Origin: Bacillota bacterium
GTDB lineage: Bacteria > Bacillota > Clostridia > Christensenellales > UMGS416
Direction: 5' to 3'
DNA length: 64,000 nucleotides
NCBI GenBank assembly: GCA_023410875.1
Contig: JAEYPH010000021.1
Span: forward strand, 124,001 to 188,000
Part shown: positions 24,295-33,085 of the stretch, piece by piece
How the letters are laid out: each line of letters begins with the position of its first letter
How positions within the stretch are numbered: position 1 is the stretch's first letter
Position numbers and translations under genes: made by a program
The notes under the pieces: model-generated
What the model was told of the DNA's origin: nothing
Databases searched by the model: none
The model's input: the letters and a program-made list of their open reading frames with translations, nothing else

Positions 24295-26513
24295 TGGCCC
24301 TGGGCCAGCTCGGCGAAGGCCGCCGGCAGGCCGCTGTAGCGCTGGCGGATGCGGTTGTTGGCCACCATGTCGGCGATGCAATCCTCCCGGCCGGTGATGA
24401 CGACCAGCTTGCGGGCGCGGGTGATGGCCGTGTACAGCAGATTGCGGGTCAGCAGCATGGGCGGGCCGCCCACCAGCGGCAGCACGACCACCGGGAACTC
24501 GCTGCCCTGGCTCTTGTGTATGCTCACGGCATAGGCCAGCGCCAGCTCCTCGGCCTGGGCAAACTCATAGGTGCACTCCCGGCCGTCGTCAAAGCGCACC
24601 GTCATCATGCGTCCGTCGTTGTCCACGTCTACCAGGAAGCCCATGTCGCCGTTGAACACGCCTTCTCCGCTCTCGTCGGGGCAGCCGGCCTCGCTCTTGC
24701 GCCAGGTCAGCGAGTAGTTGTTCTTCACCTGCATCACCTTGTCTCCCACGCGGAACACGGTGTCGCCGTGGCGATACTCACCCTTGACCGGCGAGGGCGG
24801 GTTGAAAGCCTGCTGCAGACGGGTGTTGAGCGCCACGACGCCCAGCTCGCCCTTGCGCGTGGGCGTAAGCACCTGGATGTCCCGCAGCGGGTCGTAGTTG
24901 CCAAACTTGGGCAGCCGGGTCGTCACCAGCGCCAGCGTAGAGCTCAGGGCGTCCTCGGCGGTGTGCTTGCGCTCGAAGAAGAAGTCGGCGTCGGTGCGCT
25001 TCAGTTCCGGCATCTGACCCTGGTTGACCCGGTGGGCGTTGGTGATGATCAGCGAACTCTCGGCCTGGCGGAAGATGCGCTGCAGGCGCACGACCCGGGC
25101 GGCGTTGCTGGCAATGACATCCTTGAGCACGTTGCCGGGACCTACCGAGGGAAGCTGGTCGGCGTCCCCCACGAGGATCAGCCGGCTGCCGGGCCGCACG
25201 GCCTTGAGCAGCTTCTGCGTGAGCAGGATGTCCAACATGCTGGTTTCGTCCACGATGATCGCGTCGGCATCCAGTGGGTTGCGCTCGTCGCGCTTGAAGT
25301 ATCCCTCGCCGTCGTCGCCGGCGGCGTATTCCAGCAGGCGGTGCACGGTCTTGGCCTCATGCCCGGTGGCCTCGGTCATGCGCTTGGCGGCGCGGCCGGT
25401 GGGTGCGCACAGCGCCACCTGCAGGCCCACGTTTTCCAACACACCGATCAGGCAGTTGATGCACGTGGTTTTGCCGGTGCCGGGGCCGCCGGTGATCACC
25501 GCTACGCCGCCCTCCAGCGCCGCCACCACGGCAGCCCGCTGTTCGGGTGCCAAAATGATGCCCTTCTCCTGGGCCTCTTCATCCACAACCTCACCGATAT
25601 CGTCCCAGAACAGCTCCTCCTGTCCCCGGGTCAGCTCCATCACGCGCGCGGCCACCTCGCGCTCGGCGCTGCGGAACTGGGGCAGCCACACCCAGGCCTC
25701 CCCCTGCACCTGTTCCATGTGCACGCGTCCGTCCATGGCCAGGCGAGCCAGTGCATCCTCCAGGCGGTTGGTGTCGGCGCAGCCCAGCAGCCGCGCCGCC
25801 CAGTCGAAGAGTTTGCTCTGGGTCAGGCACGTGTGGCCCTCCTGCCCCGCGGCCTCCCGCAGCATGTGGATGAGCCCGGCCTTCATGCGGTGCAGCGAGT
25901 GCTCATCCACGCCCATGCTCTGGGCGATGCGGTCAGCGGTCTTAAAGCCGATGCCATCGATGTCGTCCACGAGCTGGTAGGGGTTGGCCTTGATGTTCTC
26001 CTCGGTGCGCGCGCCATAGGAACGATAGATGCGCGAGGCATAGCCCGTGGAGATGCCCAGCGACTGCAGAAACACCATGGCGTTCTGCATGTCGTAGTGG
26101 GCGGCGAAGCCCTCGGCGATGCCCTGGGCGCGGGAAAGCCCGATACCATCCACCTCGGTGAGCCGGCCGGGCTGGTAGCGGATGATCTCCAGCGTCTCCA
26201 TCCCGAAGGTTTCCACGATGCGCTGGGCCGTCACCGGCCCAACGCCGGGCACCACGCCGCTGGCCAGATAGCGCGTGACGCCCTCCAGCGTGTCCGGCGC
26301 CTGCACCTTGAGGGCGGATATCTTGAACTGCGCGCCGTATACCGGGTGGCTGACCCAGTCGCCCTCCAGCAGCACCTTGGTGCCCTCGGCCATCTGGGGC
26401 ACGGTGCCCACTGCCGTGTGCAGCTCGTTGCCCACGCTGACCTCGGCCACGGTGTAGCCGGTGTCGTCGCTGCGGTATACGATGCTTTCGACCACTGCTT
26501 CGAGTTTTTCCAT
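24291..26513 (-). CDS. recD2: RecD2-type ATP-dependent DNA helicase
   Basis: The 740-residue protein has the RecD2 layout: N-terminal OB-like region, helix-hairpin-helix repeats (GVVPGVGPVTAQRIVETFG, DIDGIGFKTADRIA), then a superfamily 1B helicase core with Walker A GGPGTGKTTC near residue 350, Walker B IIVDETSMLD and the late motif YAVSIHKSQGSEFP. It is a 5'-3' DNA helicase acting without RecBC, linked to repair. AAGGAA precedes the chosen ATG (MEKLEAVVESI); an ATG 15 nt earlier has no ribosome site. Confidence 0.95.
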   Translation of the reverse strand: MEKLEAVVESIVYRSDDTGYTVAEVSVGNELHTAVGTVPQMAEGTKVLLEGDWVSHPVYGAQFKISALKVQAPDTLEGVTRYLASGVVPGVGPVTAQRIVETFGMETLEIIRYQPGRLTEVDGIGLSRAQGIAEGFAAHYDMQNAMVFLQSLGISTGYASRIYRSYGARTEENIKANPYQLVDDIDGIGFKTADRIAQSMGVDEHSLHRMKAGLIHMLREAAGQEGHTCLTQSKLFDWAARLLGCADTNRLEDALARLAMDGRVHMEQVQGEAWVWLPQFRSAEREVAARVMELTRGQEELFWDDIGEVVDEEAQEKGIILAPEQRAAVVAALEGGVAVITGGPGTGKTTCINCLIGVLENVGLQVALCAPTGRAAKRMTEATGHEAKTVHRLLEYAAGDDGEGYFKRDERNPLDADAIIVDETSMLDILLTQKLLKAVRPGSRLILVGDADQLPSVGPGNVLKDVIASNAARVVRLQRIFRQAESSLIITNAHRVNQGQMPELKRTDADFFFERKHTAEDALSSTLALVTTRLPKFGNYDPLRDIQVLTPTRKGELGVVALNTRLQQAFNPPSPVKGEYRHGDTVFRVGDKVMQVKNNYSLTWRKSEAGCPDESGEGVFNGDMGFLVDVDNDGRMMTVRFDDGRECTYEFAQAEELALAYAVSIHKSQGSEFPVVVLPLVGGPPMLLTRNLLYTAITRARKLVVITGREDCIADMVANNRIRQRYSGLPAAFAELAQGQ

Positions 26514-26575
26514 GGGATTCCTTATCATGTATGTTAATATATACTATCATACTCTATTTAGTGTTAAGAAAAAAG

Positions 26576-27994
26576 CTATTTCCCCTCCTCACACCAGCAC
26601 AGCTTGAGCGCCATGTCCACGGCGTGCTCCGGCGTGACCAGCGTGCGCTCGCCGCCGCCGTGGTTGAACTTCTCCGTGAGTAACACCGCGCCGGTGGCCG
26701 GTTCCACCCAGCAAGCCTCGTAGCAACCCTCGGGCAGCCGCAGCGCCAGCTCCTCCCGGTAGGCCCCCGGCGTCACGACGTAGCACACGTTGCCGTACTT
26801 TAGAGCGCTGTGGTGCACATACACCGCCCAGGCGCCGGGCGCGCCGCCGGCGCGGGCGTGGGCGCCCCAGCCCAGCAGATCGCGGCGCAGCAGGTGCGCT
26901 TCCGGTTGGTAGGTCTCCAGGTCGAAACCATAGAGGAACTCCTTGAGCACCTTGAGCTGGGCGAGCACGGCCAGGTTCTCCGGCGTGTCGCCGGAAGGGT
27001 CCGGCACGGTGAAAAAACCGTTGAGCTGGTTGAAGGCCGCGCCGCCGCCCACCAGGAACTCCCATGCCTCCACGCGGCTGGCCGCCACGGCATCGCCCGC
27101 GTACCAGATGGGGAAATAGGCAGTCTCGTTGAGCTCGATGGGCTTTTGGCGCAGCGCATAACAGTCCAGCGCCTCGGGCCCGCCCACTTGGCGGACTTCA
27201 TTGTGATAGATGTACTGCGCGGTAATCAGGCCGATGCGATCATTCTCGGTGAAATCCACGCCCAGCTCCACCTGCTGGGCGATCAGATGGCGGTGGGGCA
27301 GGTGGGCCTCGGCATCCACGATCGCCTGTGCCAGCTCGCCGATCCACCGGGTCGCCTCGGCGCTGGACGTACCCAGCAGCGTGGGCTCGTCGCAGATCTC
27401 GTAGATGACGTTGGCGCAGGCCGCCGTGCGCCGGACGATCTCGGCCACATACCGCTTCTGCGCGTCCACCAGCGGCCCCTCCCGCAGCGTCTGGAAATCC
27501 AGATGATCGCCAACGCCAACGCCCTGCACATTGTTGGCCGCCTGCAGCGGGCAGATGGGCCAGGTGTCCGGGTATTGACAGTTGAAAAAGCAGATTTCCA
27601 CGATGACGCCGCGGATGCGCGCCTGCTCAATGAAATCCAGCAGGCGCTCAAAAAATGCCTCATCCCAGTGCTCCAGATCGAATTGATTGCCGCCCAGCGC
27701 GTAACCGGGCTGCTCCGCGCGAACCCAGGGCACCAGCAGATCCTGCGGCTCAGGGGCCAGCGTGTTGTGCTCAATAAACTTGCCGCCGGGCTCGAAGAGC
27801 GCGCCGGGATAGATGCGCGTATAGTTCAGGCCGAATTCCATAAGCCTGTCCAGATAGGCGCGGTAATCGAAAGCGCGGTTTACGACAGCGCCATAGTGCT
27901 CGGCGGAGGTCAACAGCACGATGGGCTTGCCCTCATATTGCAGGCGGTAGGGGTTGCGCTCGCACACGCCGATGGGCTGCGGTTGAGTTTTCAT
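26576..27994 (-). CDS. Putative glycoside hydrolase (TIM-barrel, unclassified)
   Basis: The 472-residue cytoplasmic protein begins with GKPIVLLTSAEHYGAVVNRAF and continues as a TIM barrel like the cellulase/DUF4038 group. IYEICDEP near residue 195 could supply an acid/base Glu, and PIELNETAYFP near 290 a nucleophile Glu. The C-terminal ~110 residues are beta-rich, as in accessory sandwich domains of such enzymes. The substrate is unknown and there is no signal peptide, so an intracellular oligosaccharide is the likely target. GGAAGGAAC precedes the ATG. It is not obviously in an operon. Confidence 0.65.
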   Translation of the reverse strand: MKTQPQPIGVCERNPYRLQYEGKPIVLLTSAEHYGAVVNRAFDYRAYLDRLMEFGLNYTRIYPGALFEPGGKFIEHNTLAPEPQDLLVPWVRAEQPGYALGGNQFDLEHWDEAFFERLLDFIEQARIRGVIVEICFFNCQYPDTWPICPLQAANNVQGVGVGDHLDFQTLREGPLVDAQKRYVAEIVRRTAACANVIYEICDEPTLLGTSSAEATRWIGELAQAIVDAEAHLPHRHLIAQQVELGVDFTENDRIGLITAQYIYHNEVRQVGGPEALDCYALRQKPIELNETAYFPIWYAGDAVAASRVEAWEFLVGGGAAFNQLNGFFTVPDPSGDTPENLAVLAQLKVLKEFLYGFDLETYQPEAHLLRRDLLGWGAHARAGGAPGAWAVYVHHSALKYGNVCYVVTPGAYREELALRLPEGCYEACWVEPATGAVLLTEKFNHGGGERTLVTPEHAVDMALKLCWCEEGK

Positions 27995-28125
27995 GTTCGT
28001 TCCTTCCGGCGCAAGAGTTTTGGGATGGCCTTGTTAGTCTGTGAAAACCCGGAATCTTCATGCGATTGTTCGACGCGGAGAGTGCTCTTCCTATCCGTCA
28101 TAAAGATGGGCGCATAAACTTATTT

Positions 28126-28196
28126 TGTCGAATAAGCACATCTTTTGTCGCGAACACAAGATATACATTGACATATCTTAACTTTATACGTAAAAT
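28126..28196 (+). promoter_or_regulatory. Sigma-A promoter with upstream Spo0A-box-like sites
   Basis: TTGACA (28168-28173), a 17-bp spacer and TAAAAT (28191-28196) form a strong promoter about 20 bp before the riboswitch. TGTCGAA at 28126-28132 is an exact 0A-box core, and TTTTGTCGCGAA at 28143-28154 is a near match, both upstream of the -35. The rest of 27995-28125 shows nothing else clear. Confidence 0.65.
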
Positions 28197-28216
28197 GAGG
28201 ACGAAAACTTCCATAG

Positions 28217-28288
28217 AAAATGGCAAACCTGGCGAAAGCCAGCGACGCAAAGCTACAGGGCCTGTCACATGGTAGCCAGCTGCCTAAA
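28217..28288 (+). ncRNA. Cyclic-di-GMP-I (GEMM-I) riboswitch
   Basis: The core TGGCAAACCTGGCGAAAGCC, then AGCGACGCAAAGCTAC, the variable arm AGGGCCTGTCACATGG and the closing TAGCCAGCTGCC match the GEMM-I consensus, including the GAAA tetraloop and its receptor. A short CCTA/TAGG stem overlapping the 3' edge is followed by eight T (28295-28302), so ligand binding probably controls a terminator. It lies 5' of a secreted protein gene. Confidence 0.93.
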
Positions 28289-28350
28289 TAGGGGTTTTTT
28301 TTGTTTTTCTGGAAACCGCTCTCTTTCACAAAAAACGGAGGGATTCACAC

Positions 28351-28773
28351 ATGAAGAAAAAACTGTCCGTCGCATTGATCGCAATCGTTGTCATAACAAC
28401 AGTTCTGGGCGCTACCGCCTTAGCAGCCAGCGCCCAGAGCATCGTGGACACCGCCAATGCCCAGATCGAGCAGGAGATCGGCCGTGCCATCGCCCAGGCC
28501 AACCAGGCCACAGCCGTTTACGACGCGTCCGTGCAAGCCCTGCAAGGCTGCGGCGGGCCCCAGGCCGCCGCGCTGCTGGCGCTGTGCAACGCGCTCTATG
28601 ACGCACGGCTGGATCAGATCGCTTCTACGCTGGTCATGAAAACCGATATGATCGCCCGCAAGGCCATCGCCGACGCCGCCGCCCTGGGCGTTACCGTCGT
28701 GTGCCAATATGAGCCTGTGACACTGGGCGACCGCGTGGTGCTGGTGGATCCGCTGGTCGTCGTCAGCGACTGA
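28351..28773 (+). CDS. Secreted protein of unknown function under riboswitch control
   Basis: The 140-residue product begins with a clear signal peptide (MKKKLSVALIAIVVITTV, cleavage near ALAAS, ~residue 28). The mature part is helical and Ala/Gln-rich, with two Cys (CGGPQ and ALC) in the middle and another in VVCQY, and a hydrophobic beta-like tail ending VVVSD. I recognise no family. It is controlled by a GEMM-I riboswitch and a promoter with 0A-like boxes, implying regulation by cyclic di-GMP and perhaps by entry into sporulation or stationary phase. Confidence 0.8.
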   Translation: MKKKLSVALIAIVVITTVLGATALAASAQSIVDTANAQIEQEIGRAIAQANQATAVYDASVQALQGCGGPQAAALLALCNALYDARLDQIASTLVMKTDMIARKAIADAAALGVTVVCQYEPVTLGDRVVLVDPLVVVSD

Positions 28774-28790
28774 ACCCCCCAAGGCTTTAT

Positions 28791-28821
28791 GGGCAGCAGC
28801 CGGATGGCCGCTGCCCTTTTT
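28791..28821 (+). terminator. Rho-independent terminator
   Basis: GGGCAGC (28791-28797) pairs with GCTGCCC (28810-28816), followed by TTTTT. It ends the riboswitch-controlled secreted protein transcript. Confidence 0.85.
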
Positions 28822-28927
28822 ACGTGAGCGAACGGCGGCAGAACGCAACAAGAAACGCCCCTGCGCTAGGAACTCTCATTTATTTACAGTATAATTGGAT
28901 TAATCTTAAAAAAGCAGGTATACAGCC

Positions 28928-29848
28928 ATGCCCGAGGGCTTGTTCCTCTCAAAAAAAAGAGTCATCAGCCAGATCAATCGCAAGTCATATTCTTTGAGCC
29001 TGCTAGCCTCCGGCGGCGATGTGGATGTCGTGATATATGACCTGCACATGGATAAGCCCTGCAACATTTTCCCCGGCGAGCGGCCCAATCTTCTGGAATT
29101 CTATTATGTGCTGGAAGGTACCGCCGTCGTCAAAACCGATGAGGGTGAAGTTCTCGTGGAAAAGGGCGAGTACTTTCACGTTTTCAATCTAAAGGAGAAC
29201 ATCAGCTTCACGACGGTCAACGGCGCAAAACTGCTCTATGTATCCTCACAGCCGGTGTTCCAATATCTGAGCGAATACAGTGAGAGCCTAAGCCAACTGC
29301 TGGCTACCACCGAGCTTAAAGATCTTTATACCTACAACCACGGCCATCGCGTTCAGATGTATGCGATGAAGCTGGGTGAAAAACTGGGTTTACCTCAGGA
29401 ACGGATTTACGTACTTCAGGCCAGCTCATTGTTTCACGACATTGGCAAGAACTCTGTGCCCGATTACATCCTCAAGAAGCCCGACAAGCTGACCCAAGAG
29501 GAATACGCATGCATCCAGCAGCACTCGCTGGAGAGCAGCACGCTGCTGCGCGGCAAGTTTGAGGAGCGCATCCTGACCGCCGTGGAGCAGCACCACGAGC
29601 GCCTGGACGGCTCGGGCTATCCCCATGGGCTCAAGGGCGATGACATCATACTGGAAGCCCGCATCATCGCCGTGGCCGACGCTTATGACGCCATGACCAG
29701 CGACCGCGCCTATCGCCGGGGCTTGAACGCCTTGGCCGCTGTGGAGGAGCTGGAGCGCTCTACGCACCAGTATGACGCGTCGGTCGTGGCCGCGCTGCGG
29801 ACCATCCTATTGGAGGAAGGCGCGCTCAATTGCCCGCCGCCGGCTTAA
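28928..29848 (+). CDS. Cupin + HD-GYP domain protein
   Basis: The 306-residue protein has an N-terminal cupin-type beta-barrel (residues ~40-115: YYVLEGTAVVKTDEGEVLV, KGEYFHVFNLK) joined to an HD-GYP domain with HDIGK at ~170 and HHERLDGSGYP at ~222. The GYP signature is intact, so cyclic-di-GMP hydrolysis is likely, probably gated by a small ligand bound in the cupin. A TATAAT lies at 28890-28895. Its stop overlaps the stop of the convergent TPR gene. Confidence 0.9.
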   Translation: MPEGLFLSKKRVISQINRKSYSLSLLASGGDVDVVIYDLHMDKPCNIFPGERPNLLEFYYVLEGTAVVKTDEGEVLVEKGEYFHVFNLKENISFTTVNGAKLLYVSSQPVFQYLSEYSESLSQLLATTELKDLYTYNHGHRVQMYAMKLGEKLGLPQERIYVLQASSLFHDIGKNSVPDYILKKPDKLTQEEYACIQQHSLESSTLLRGKFEERILTAVEQHHERLDGSGYPHGLKGDDIILEARIIAVADAYDAMTSDRAYRRGLNALAAVEELERSTHQYDASVVAALRTILLEEGALNCPPPA

Positions 29849-30720
29849 GATGCATCCTCCGTTTGCGCCGGTTCCAGCTGCTCTTCCAACACGGAGCGCA
29901 GGAACGCACGGGCCTTGTCGGCTTCCTCCCGGCCCATCAACTTCTCTCCCGTTTCCATGTGCTCCCGGCTGCACTCCCCGTCGCCCTTGAGCGCATAGGC
30001 CACCGCCAATGAAATCTGGATACTTCCCTCGTCGGCGCCCAGCTCCCGGGCCTCGTGCAGCATCCGGATGGCCTCGTCAGGGCGGCGCCAATGGTTCAGC
30101 CCGATCGCGTAGCGAAGGAGGGCTGTCGGATCGTCCGGCCGCAGCCGGATGGCGCAACGGTAAGCCTGCTCGCTCTTTTGCTGTTCTCCCGCGGCCCGGT
30201 ACAGGCCGGCCAGCCTGACCCACGCGGGCTGCAGCCCCGGCCATATCCGGGCAGCCAGTTCAAACCACTGCACAGCGGCGGTACCCTGCCCGTCGCCCTG
30301 TACGCAGCACCCGCAAAGATACAGCACGACGGCCCGCTCGCGCTCGTTGAGATCCCTTTTCAATACCGCCTTGAACGCATTGAACGCCCGGAGGTTCTTA
30401 TCCGCGTCATACAAGCAGATTCCCCGGTTCAGGAAACGGCGAACTGGGGGCTGGACAAACAAATCCGCGGTCAGCGGCCGATAGGCCTTTAGAACGGCGG
30501 CGCGCTGGGAGGCGCACCGCTGAATATGCTGACGGATGTACGAAAAGGCCTTGACTGCGCCGTAGACGATGGGAAGAACCGCGAAACCGGCCAACCGCAT
30601 GAAGAACCTGCCCTGCGTGCTGCCAAGGCTGATGCCATTGCTCGCCAGGACTTTGAAAACGATTCCGATGAAAACAATTGCCCCCACAAGCCAGGGGATG
30701 CTTTTATTCGGGCTTGTCAT
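29845..30720 (-). CDS. TPR-repeat membrane protein (paralog 1)
   Basis: The 291-residue protein has two N-terminal hydrophobic segments (IPWLVGAIVFIGIVFKVL and RLAGFAVLPIVYGAVKAF) followed by TPR repeats facing the cytoplasm or exterior; repeat signatures include AAVQWFELAARIWPGLQPAW and QAYRCAIRLRPDDPTALL. It is a paralog of the next upstream gene, with the same layout and length. The role is unknown; TPRs mediate protein contacts. GAGGCGG precedes the ATG, and the two paralogs are likely cotranscribed, 45 nt apart. Confidence 0.75.
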   Translation of the reverse strand: MTSPNKSIPWLVGAIVFIGIVFKVLASNGISLGSTQGRFFMRLAGFAVLPIVYGAVKAFSYIRQHIQRCASQRAAVLKAYRPLTADLFVQPPVRRFLNRGICLYDADKNLRAFNAFKAVLKRDLNERERAVVLYLCGCCVQGDGQGTAAVQWFELAARIWPGLQPAWVRLAGLYRAAGEQQKSEQAYRCAIRLRPDDPTALLRYAIGLNHWRRPDEAIRMLHEARELGADEGSIQISLAVAYALKGDGECSREHMETGEKLMGREEADKARAFLRSVLEEQLEPAQTEDAS

Positions 30721-30765
30721 GGCAGCCGCCTCGCGGCGCGGGCGCCCCTCCGGTTGCGGCGCCGC

Positions 30766-31608
30766 CTACGCCCGTTCGGCATCCTCGTCCTCCTCCGAAT
30801 CCTCTTCCCACATATCCTTTATCATCCGCCGTACGGCCTCGGCATCCTTATAACCCAGGGCGACGGCCTTGCGCAGGTGTTCTTCGCTCTTCTGCTGATT
30901 CCCCATATATCCATAGGCCAGCGCCAGCGTCGTGTAGGTCTCCGTATGGCCGGGGTTGAGCTCAATGGCCTTAAGAGCCGGTGGTATTGCCTCGTCGAGC
31001 CTCATCTGCTTGACATACAGCGCCGCCAGATAGGCATAGGGGAGCGCGTCGTTGGGCTTGAGCTTCATCGCGCGGCGGATGGCCTCCTCCGCGCCGGTGA
31101 AATCACCCTTGTGCGACAGAGCGGTGGCCAGATTTCCCCACGCGGTATACAAGCCGGTCGAGAGCACCGTCGCCTGCTCAAAACAGTAGAGCGCCAGTTC
31201 CGGCTCTCCGTCGTCGTTGGCGCAGTTCCCCATAAACAGCCATACCACGGCCTTCTCCGCGTCGTTCAAGTCACAGTCCAGCAGCTTCTTCAACTGCCGG
31301 TAAGCCTTTATGTTCTGGTTGGCGTTGTACAGTGCCAAGGCCCGCAGCAGACTGCGGCGGGTTCCGGCATGGCGCTCGAACAGACCTTCCAGGATGTCCT
31401 TGTAAACCAGCTCGTACCGGGCGGGGCTGTTGCTCCCCTGGTTTGTGACGACCCGCACCAGGGCGATGACACCCATAGCCATCGTCGCAATGAACTTCAT
31501 CCGGTGATCGGGGCTAACGGGCGGCGGGTCCAGGAAGGTCAGGGCGACTACAACGCCCGCGCCGACCACGATGAGGCTGAGGACCACGAGGATAATGATC
31601 CGTTTCAT
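30766..31608 (-). CDS. TPR-repeat membrane protein (paralog 2)
   Basis: The 280-residue protein has an N-terminal transmembrane helix (residues 3-25), a second hydrophobic stretch near 38-52, and about four TPR repeats from ~100 (ALYCFEQATVLSTGLYTAW, EEAIRRAMKLKPNDALPYAY, AIPPALKAIELNPGHTETYT). The C-terminus is very acidic. Paralogous to the gene at 29845-30720. AAGGAGA precedes the ATG. It follows metK by 31 nt on the same strand and may be read through from it. Function unknown. Confidence 0.78.
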   Translation of the reverse strand: MKRIIILVVLSLIVVGAGVVVALTFLDPPPVSPDHRMKFIATMAMGVIALVRVVTNQGSNSPARYELVYKDILEGLFERHAGTRRSLLRALALYNANQNIKAYRQLKKLLDCDLNDAEKAVVWLFMGNCANDDGEPELALYCFEQATVLSTGLYTAWGNLATALSHKGDFTGAEEAIRRAMKLKPNDALPYAYLAALYVKQMRLDEAIPPALKAIELNPGHTETYTTLALAYGYMGNQQKSEEHLRKAVALGYKDAEAVRRMIKDMWEEDSEEDEDAERA

Positions 31609-31639
31609 GGCAGTCTCCTTGCGGCGGATGTCGGCATCT

Positions 31640-32809
31640 TTAGAGAATGTTTTTCAGCGCCTCCACATGGTCCAGCCGCTCCCAGGGCAGGTCCACGTCG
31701 GTGCGGCCGAAGTGGCCGTAGGCCGCCGTCTGCCGATAGAGGGGTCGGCGCAGGCCGAAGCGTTCGATGATGGCCGAGGGCCGTAGGTCGAACACGCGGC
31801 GCACGGCGGCCTCCAGCGCATCGTCGGCCACGGCGCCGGTGCCGAAGGTGTCCACCATGACGCTGACCGGCCGCGCCACGCCGATGGCGTAGGCGATCTC
31901 AATCTCGCAGGCGCGGGCAAGCCCTGCGCCCACGATGTTCTTGGCGGCGTGACGGGCGGCATAAGCGCCGGAACGGTCCACCTTTGTCGGGTCCTTGCCG
32001 CTGAAGGCGCCGCCGCCGTGGCGGCCATAGCCGCCATAGGTGTCCACAATGATCTTGCGGCCGGTGAGCCCGGAATCGCCCTGGGGGCCGCCGGTCACAA
32101 ACCGGCCGCTGGGGTTGATCAGATAGCGGGTCTTGCCGTCCAGCAGGCGCGCCGGGATCACCGCACGCACAACCTCGTCCAGAATCTCCCGCTCCATCTG
32201 CGCCGCGTCCACGTCGGGGTGGTGCTGGGTGCTGACGATCACGGTGTCCACGCGCACCGGCCTGTCGCCGTCATATTCCACGGTGACCTGGGTTTTGCCG
32301 TCAGGACGGATGTAATCCAAGATGCCTTCCTTGCGCACCTGGGCCAGCCGGTGGGCCAGCTTGTGAGCGTAGTAGATGGGCATCGGCATCAGCGCCTCGG
32401 TTTGGTCACAGGCGAAGCCGAACATCATGCCCTGATCCCCCGCGCCAATATCGAAGCCGCCTCCCTGGCGCTCCTCCAGCGCGTGGTTCACGCCGCCGGC
32501 GATGTCTCCGGATTGCTCGTCGATGGAGCACAGCACTGCGCAGGTGTGGGCGTCAAAGCCGTATTTGGCGCGGGTATAGCCGATCTCCTCGATGGTGCGC
32601 CGGGCCACGCCGGGGATGTCCACATAGCACTCGGTGGATATCTCGCCCATGATGAGCGCCATGCCCGTGGTCACGGCGCACTCACAGGCCACCCGGGCCA
32701 TGGGGTCTTGCGCCAGTATGGCGTCCAACACCGCGTCGGAAATCTGATCGCAGATCTTGTCTGGGTGACCCTCGGTCACCGATTCGCTGGTAAACAGTCT
32801 TTTGGGCAT
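31640..32809 (-). CDS. metK: S-adenosylmethionine synthetase
   Basis: The 389-residue enzyme makes SAM from methionine and ATP. Visible hallmarks are the N-terminal FTSESVTEGHPDKICDQISDAVLD, the GAGDQGMMFG signature, DTYGGYGRHGGGAFSGKDPTKVDRS-type metal and phosphate site, and the C-terminal AAYGHFGR. Length and order fit MetK. GGAGGAAGAAACG precedes the ATG. It is controlled by the SAM-I riboswitch and promoter directly upstream, giving feedback by its own product. Confidence 0.98.
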   Translation of the reverse strand: MPKRLFTSESVTEGHPDKICDQISDAVLDAILAQDPMARVACECAVTTGMALIMGEISTECYVDIPGVARRTIEEIGYTRAKYGFDAHTCAVLCSIDEQSGDIAGGVNHALEERQGGGFDIGAGDQGMMFGFACDQTEALMPMPIYYAHKLAHRLAQVRKEGILDYIRPDGKTQVTVEYDGDRPVRVDTVIVSTQHHPDVDAAQMEREILDEVVRAVIPARLLDGKTRYLINPSGRFVTGGPQGDSGLTGRKIIVDTYGGYGRHGGGAFSGKDPTKVDRSGAYAARHAAKNIVGAGLARACEIEIAYAIGVARPVSVMVDTFGTGAVADDALEAAVRRVFDLRPSAIIERFGLRRPLYRQTAAYGHFGRTDVDLPWERLDHVEALKNIL

Positions 32810-32825
32810 CGTTTCTTCCTCCCGT

Positions 32826-32859
32826 AAAACAAAATTGCCTCATTCGTACAGAATGAGGC
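32826..32859 (-). terminator. Riboswitch-associated terminator of metK leader
   Basis: On the minus strand GCCTCATTC and GAATGAGGC (32837-32859) form a 9-bp or longer stem followed by AATTTTGTTTT. It sits between the SAM-I aptamer and metK, in position for premature termination when SAM is bound. Confidence 0.88.
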
Positions 32860-32974
32860 TTATCAAAGCGCATCCTCATCTGTCGGGCGGCTAAGCCCGT
32901 GGGATTTGGCACCTTGGCGCGCCGCCAGGTTGCCGGGTTTCATAGGGCCCAGTCCCTCCACCACTCAGGATAAG
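32859..32974 (-). ncRNA. SAM-I (S-box) riboswitch
   Basis: Read on the minus strand, CTTATCCTGAGTGGTGGAGG, GACTGGCCC-type core (GACTGGGCCCTATGAAACCC), GGCAACC and GTGCCAAATCC match the S-box consensus. The P1 strands CTTATC/GATAAG close it at 32969-32974 and 32859-32864. It is the leader of metK and would repress it when SAM is abundant. Confidence 0.96.
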
Positions 32975-33039
32975 GTACTCCGCCTAGGCGGAGCGTGCTA
33001 TTCAGTTGTCAAAAGAGAGCCCACAGGCTCCACATATGA

Positions 33040-33069
33040 AGTATAGCCCAGGGCAGCAGCCCTTGTCAA
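33040..33069 (-). promoter_or_regulatory. metK promoter
   Basis: On the minus strand TTGACA (33064-33069), an 18-bp spacer and TATACT (33040-33045) form a near-consensus sigma-A promoter upstream of the SAM-I aptamer. A palindrome CTCCGCCTAGGCGGAG lies between promoter and aptamer near 32978-32993. Confidence 0.85.
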
Positions 33070-33085
33070 CAGGCAACCGGGATGC

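Noticed and set aside
24516..26537. A 673-codon open frame opposite recD2
   Set aside because: Antisense shadow of a clear helicase gene, low complexity, no motifs.
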